From Effrenium voratum (Eukaryota > Sar > Dinophyceae > Suessiales > Symbiodiniaceae): a stretch of DNA of 64,000 nt. A program made the position numbers and the translations under genes. The DNA is taken from positions 589,364-653,363 of the forward strand of contig CAUJNA010000480.1 in NCBI GenBank assembly GCA_963377175.1. Direction: 5' to 3'. Of the stretch, positions 59,738 through 64,000 are shown piece by piece. Every line of letters starts with the position of its first letter. Position 1 is the stretch's first letter. Under the pieces are notes generated by a model. That model saw only the letters and a program-made list of their open reading frames with translations. It was not told the origin of the DNA and ran no database searches.

Positions 59738-62022
59738 GGCATGCCTGGGAAATCCAGGAATGATGCGGGTGATGCCGCGGCAAAGGGGCGGCATGCAGCT
59801 GGGAAATCATGGGATGATGATGCGGGTGATGGCGTGGCAAAGGGCCAGCAATGCCTAGATTGGGAATGGGTGCTGCCGTGGCAAAGGGGCCGGCATGCCT
59901 GCAGGTTGGCAACCTGCAGGCATCACAGCCTGGCAAATCCTAGAATGATGCGGGTGATGCCGTGGCAAAGGGGCCGGCATGCCTGCAGGTTGACAACCTG
60001 AAGGGATCACAGTCTAGGAAATCCTGGAATGATGCGGGTGATGCCGTGGCAAAGGGGCCGGCATGCCTCCTTTGCCACGGCACCAGTCGCGTGCTGCGTG
60101 CAGGGTGCCAACCTGCAGGCATGCCAATGCCTTTGCCACGGCATCACCCAGGATGCCTGCAGGTTGCCAACCTGCAGGCATGCCGGCCCCGGCATCACCC
60201 GCATCATTCCAGGATTTCCCACGCTGTGATGCCTACAGGTTCGGGATGGATTTGCCAGGCGTGATGCCTGCAGGTTGCCAACCGGGCCCCTTTGCCACGG
60301 CATCACCCGCATCATTCCAGGATTTCCCTGGCTGTGACGCCTGCAGGCGTGCCAACCCCTTTGCACGGCATCACCCGCATCAGTGTGATGCCCACGCCGG
60401 CCCCTTTGCCACGGCATCGCCCGCAGCATTCCAGGATTTCCCCCTGTGATGCCTGCAGGTTGCCAACCTCCAGGCATGCCGGCCCACCGGCATCATTCCA
60501 GAATTTCCCCGGCTGTGATGCCTGCAAGTTGCCAACCTGCAGGCATGCCGGCCCCTTTGCCACAGCATCACCCGCATGCCGGCATCACAGCCTGGCAAAT
60601 CCTGGAATGATGTGGGTAAGGCCGTGCAGGTTGCCAACCTGCAGGCATCACAGCCTGGCAAGTCCTGGAATCATGCGGGTGATGCCGTGGCAAGGGGCCG
60701 GCATGCCTGCAGGTTGCCAACCTGCAGGCATCACAGCTTGGCAAATCCTGGAATGCTGCGGGTGATGCCGTGGCAAAGGGGCCGGCATGCCTGCAAAGTG
60801 CCAACCTGCAAGCATCACAGCCTGGCAAATCCTGGAATGATGCGAGTGATGCAGTGGCTAAGGGGCCGGCATGCCTGCAGGTTGCCAACCTGCAAGCATC
60901 ACAGCCTGGCGCCAACCTGCAGGCATCACAGCCTGGCAAATCCTGGAATGATGCAGGTGATGCTGTGGCAAAAGGGCCGGCATGCCTGCAGGTTGCCAAC
61001 CTGCAGGCATCACAGCCTGGCAAATCCTGGAATGATGCGGGTGATGCTGTGGCAAAGGGGCCGGCATGCCTGCAGGTTGCCAACCTGCAGGCATCACAGC
61101 CTGGCTGGCAAATCCTGGAATGATGCAGGTGATGCTGTGGCAAAGGGGCCGGCATGCCTGCAGGTTGCCAACCTGCAGGCATCACAGCCTGGCAAATCCT
61201 GGAATGATGCGGGTGATGCTGTGGCAAAGTGGCCGGCACCTGCAGGTTGCCAGCCTGCAGGCATCACAGCCTGGCAAAGCCTGGAATGATGCAGGTGATG
61301 CTGTGGCAAAGGGGCCGGCATGCCTGCAGGTTGGCAACCTGCAGGCATCACAGCCTGGCAAATCCGAATGATGCGGGTGATGCTGTGGCAAAGGGGCCGG
61401 CATGCCTGCAGGTTGCCAACCTGCAGGCATCACAGCCTGGTAAATCCTGGAATGATGCAGGTGATGCTGTGGCAAAGGCGCCGGCATGCCTGCAGGTTGC
61501 AACCTGCAGGCATCACAGCCTGGCAAATCCTGGAATGATGCGGGTGATGCTGTGGCAAAGTGGCCGGCACCTGCAGGTTGCCAACCTGCAGGCATCACAG
61601 CCTGGCAAATCCGAATGATGCGGGTGATGCTGTGGCAAAGTGGCCGGCATGCCTGCAGGTTGCCAACCTGCAGGCATCACAGCCTGGTAAATCCTGGAAT
61701 GATACAGGTGATGCTGTGGCAAAGGGGCCGGCATGCCTGCAGGTTGCCAACCTGCTGCAGGCATCACAGCCTGGCAAATCCTGGAATGATGCAGGTGATG
61801 CTGTGGCAAAGGGGCCGGCATGCCTGCAGGTTGCCAACCTGCAGGCATCACAGCCTGGCAAATCCTGGAATGATACAGGTGATGCTGTGGCAAAGGGGCC
61901 GGCATGCCTGCAGGTTGCCAACCTGCAGGCATCACAGCCTGGCAAATCCTGGAATGATGCAGGCCGGCATGCCTGCAGGTTGCCAACCTGCAGGCATCAC
62001 AGCCTGGCAAATCCTGGAATGA
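59738..62022 (+). repeat. 84-bp palindromic tandem array 2 with inverted segment
   Basis: About 26 units related to array 1 and of the same 84-bp period, with the linker ATCACAGCCTGGCAAATCC replacing array 1's AAAGCACGGG type. Units run forward at 59738-60060 and 60590-62022. In between (about 60064-60590) they are reversed, shown by CATCACCCGCATCATTCCAG and GGCCCCTTTGCCACGG. The left junction at 60045-60083 is itself palindromic. Frames of up to 237 codons on both strands are by-products. Confidence 0.95.
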
Positions 62023-62590
62023 ATAAATGACATGAATCATACTCCTATACTGAACTGGCTTAAAAAATCTCAGAAATGAGTTTAAGACAGGCCACTATGC
62101 CGACGCAGGCAAGCTTTGGCATAGCTGGCGACGGCGCATTCAGGATGTGGTAGACTTAAGGACCCCTTTGCTGGCAGGTTTGGAGAGTAGCGATATCGCA
62201 GTGCCACGCAATGGAAGAACCGATTTCAATGATGAGCCAGTCAAAGGCAAAGCCTGGCGGTTCGTGAGGTCTAGGTGAGCATTCGTTCTGTGCGGCAATG
62301 GCACTGCACTTGAACACTTTCAGCCTGGCCTTTGGGCCCCGTTCGCGTACCACTACACTCCCTTAGATTTTGACCCCCCTGTTTGGCTCACTCCCTGGGT
62401 TTCTATCTTTTTGGGAGCTATGAGGGTGGCAAACAGCCAATGGACTTTGTTTGGCCAATCCACTCAAGGTTGCAGAAGCCACTTGACCAACCAAACCCAT
62501 CTCTGACCCAGGTTCTTAAAACCCTTCCACGAACCCCTGAGATCTTAGAACCTTTTTTCAGGTGGGGGGGCTTTTGGTTGCATCCCTCGC

Positions 62591-62647
62591 CTGCATGGCT
62601 TGCACCAAGTCGGAGCTGGGCTCATCGCCCCCGGCCGCACGCCATTC
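62591..62647 (-). CDS. Candidate internal exon
   Basis: Exactly 19 codons in phase 0 at both ends, CCCAG/GAA to CAG/GC. It encodes EWRAAGGDEPSSDLVQAMQ with strong third-position GC. Unknown family. It may be an upstream exon of the 56.6-58.1 kb gene, in which case array 2 would be intronic. Confidence 0.5.
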
Positions 62648-64000
62648 CTGGGTCTCGATCAGTGAACCCTGTCGAGGACAAAGGGACACCTTCCCAAGTG
62701 TCCTTTTTTGGATTGGGCCTAATTTGATGGAACATGGGTTACTTTTGCATAGGAGATGGAAAGGAGATGGAAAGGAGAGGAAGGAGGCAAAGGCTACCCT
62801 AAACGTCCTTTGGACAAAAAGAGAGGGATTCCGTCAATGTTCAGCAGAACTCACTCAAAGCAAACCCAAATCGATACCTTTCTACAAGCTCGAGATACAC
62901 TTGTGCAGTAATTCTACAAGCATCGGGGAAATGTTGATTGCCTGGATTGTTGATGGACCCTTGAAAAAAAATGTCTACGCTAAGCCGCTGCGGAATCTTC
63001 CATTTAGCCCATGCAGCCACGGGAAGGTACTCGCTGCTTTGGAATGGACTCCAACTGGGAGCAGAGTTCCCGACCTAGCTTTGGCCAGGCTTGGCCTGTG
63101 GATGGCAAGGAAAGTGCGCGTCGTTGGTTCTCCCGGGGAACCAACCGAAACAAGCGAAGGATAAAGGCTGCCGCTGAACGACTTGGCCCTAAGACTTCTT
63201 ACTTCTTCTTCGAGAATAGGCTGGTCTAGGCTCATGCGGGCAACAGCCAGCGCAGCTTGGACACAGCAGGGGTTGATTGCGTGGTGGTGCTGAAAGTCAG
63301 AAACATCATGCGTACGCCATTGGTCATGGCCCAGGGTCCTTGAATGGGAACCCCTGGTCCATGCAAGAACAAGCCAGCGCCGAGAGTTGAGCAGAGGCCA
63401 AGGAGCGTTGAAGGTGCTGAACCAGGTAGGCGTGTGCTCCCACCTGCAAAGATCCGGCAAAGTACTTGCTAAGAGGGAGCAACAAGAAGCAGGAAATAAG
63501 AAGTGGCGGATATCGTCCTGTTTGATGAGTTCGCAAAGGATCATTGGCCCCAGGATGACCGCAACAACTGCTGAAAGCTCCTGTTGGAAGCTTTTGGGGA
63601 CCTGTGCCAAGCAAATCGCAAAGGCAAGGGGGTCACACAGTCGCTTCTTAGGGAACACCTGTAATTAGTCTGAGTGCAACCTCCATGTTGCTATCCTTCA
63701 GATACCTTCTCTAGGCCCCGTAGCCCACTTTGTCAGCTAACAAGCTGTCTCTGCAGCTCATGGGTGCATCTTTAAGCTGAGCCGAGACGCTTCCAGCCCC
63801 ACATGAAGAGAAAGGTGCCCAAGCAGCGATCATGGGAGAGGCACTCCTCGTGTATGCCCTTCACGGTCAACGCTTTCCTGAGGCAAACGCAGGAAAGGCA
63901 ACGCTGGAAGTTGAACCCTAACAATTCTGCTCCAAGAACCTGAATTTGGGGAAGGCAACTCGTGCCTGTCAACGCCAAGCTTGCCGTTTTTCCTTGGGCA
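62648..64000. other. Right edge without a recognised gene
   Basis: Frames of 200 codons (plus, 62562-63164) and 227 codons (minus, 62975-63658) overlap. Neither shows exon-like base use or a motif I recognise. Confidence 0.4.

Noticed and set aside
60568..61289. Frames of 223 and 237 codons on opposite strands
   Set aside because: They are read-throughs of the 84-bp palindromic array, whose period is divisible by three; both strands and several phases are open at once.
36974..62022. CRISPR-like arrays
   Set aside because: The palindromic units have conserved linkers instead of variable spacers, and the DNA is eukaryotic in character.
1..64000. tRNA or rRNA genes
   Set aside because: No cloverleaf consensus boxes or rRNA-like segments were noticed by eye; a covariance-model search would be needed to exclude them.

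Overview
The window looks like nuclear DNA of a dinoflagellate. Short GC-rich exons lie far apart in AT-richer, repeat-laden DNA. The introns end in AG followed by G and begin with GT, very often GC, and in one or two places GA. Every exon I could assemble reads on the minus strand. There are no bacterial-style gene blocks, Shine-Dalgarno sites or CRISPR arrays. Conceptual splicing was done by hand from reading frame, splice-site and paralog agreement; no transcript evidence was available. The taxon is an inference.

Layout, in transcription order (high to low coordinate). Two partial genes lie near the right end: a lone exon at 62.6 kb and a three-exon C-terminus at 58.06-56.56 kb. Between them, at 59.7-62.0 kb, is a tandem array of 84-bp palindromic units with an inverted middle. 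From 52.6 to 39.9 kb there are scattered single exons of unrecognised genes, a dispersed repeat (48.5-49.2 kb) and no complete gene. A second 84-bp array lies at 37.0-38.3 kb. From 36.6 to 30.2 kb runs a multi-exon FkbM-family methyltransferase gene (copy 2). It is followed by an unspliced multi-pass membrane protein gene (28.4-27.4 kb), a fragment of a probable helical-repeat organellar RNA-binding-type gene (26.4-25.6 kb), a paralogous FkbM-family gene (copy 1, 22.4-14.3 kb), a repeat-rich stretch (13-5.7 kb), and finally a helical-repeat gene (5.6 kb to the left edge) with a presequence-like N-terminus.

The stretch 5.7-12.5 kb holds a kilobase of ATCA-type tetranucleotide repeat. It is interrupted by a 955-bp element with about 45-bp terminal inverted repeats and an internal 10-bp minisatellite, then comes a dispersed repeat also found at 24.3 and 48.5 kb.

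The two FkbM genes share intron positions and phases. One intron is present only in copy 1, which is the clearest evolutionary signal here. The order FkbM / helical-repeat / FkbM / helical-repeat suggests that a gene pair was duplicated. No shared pathway between the genes can be deduced from the sequence.
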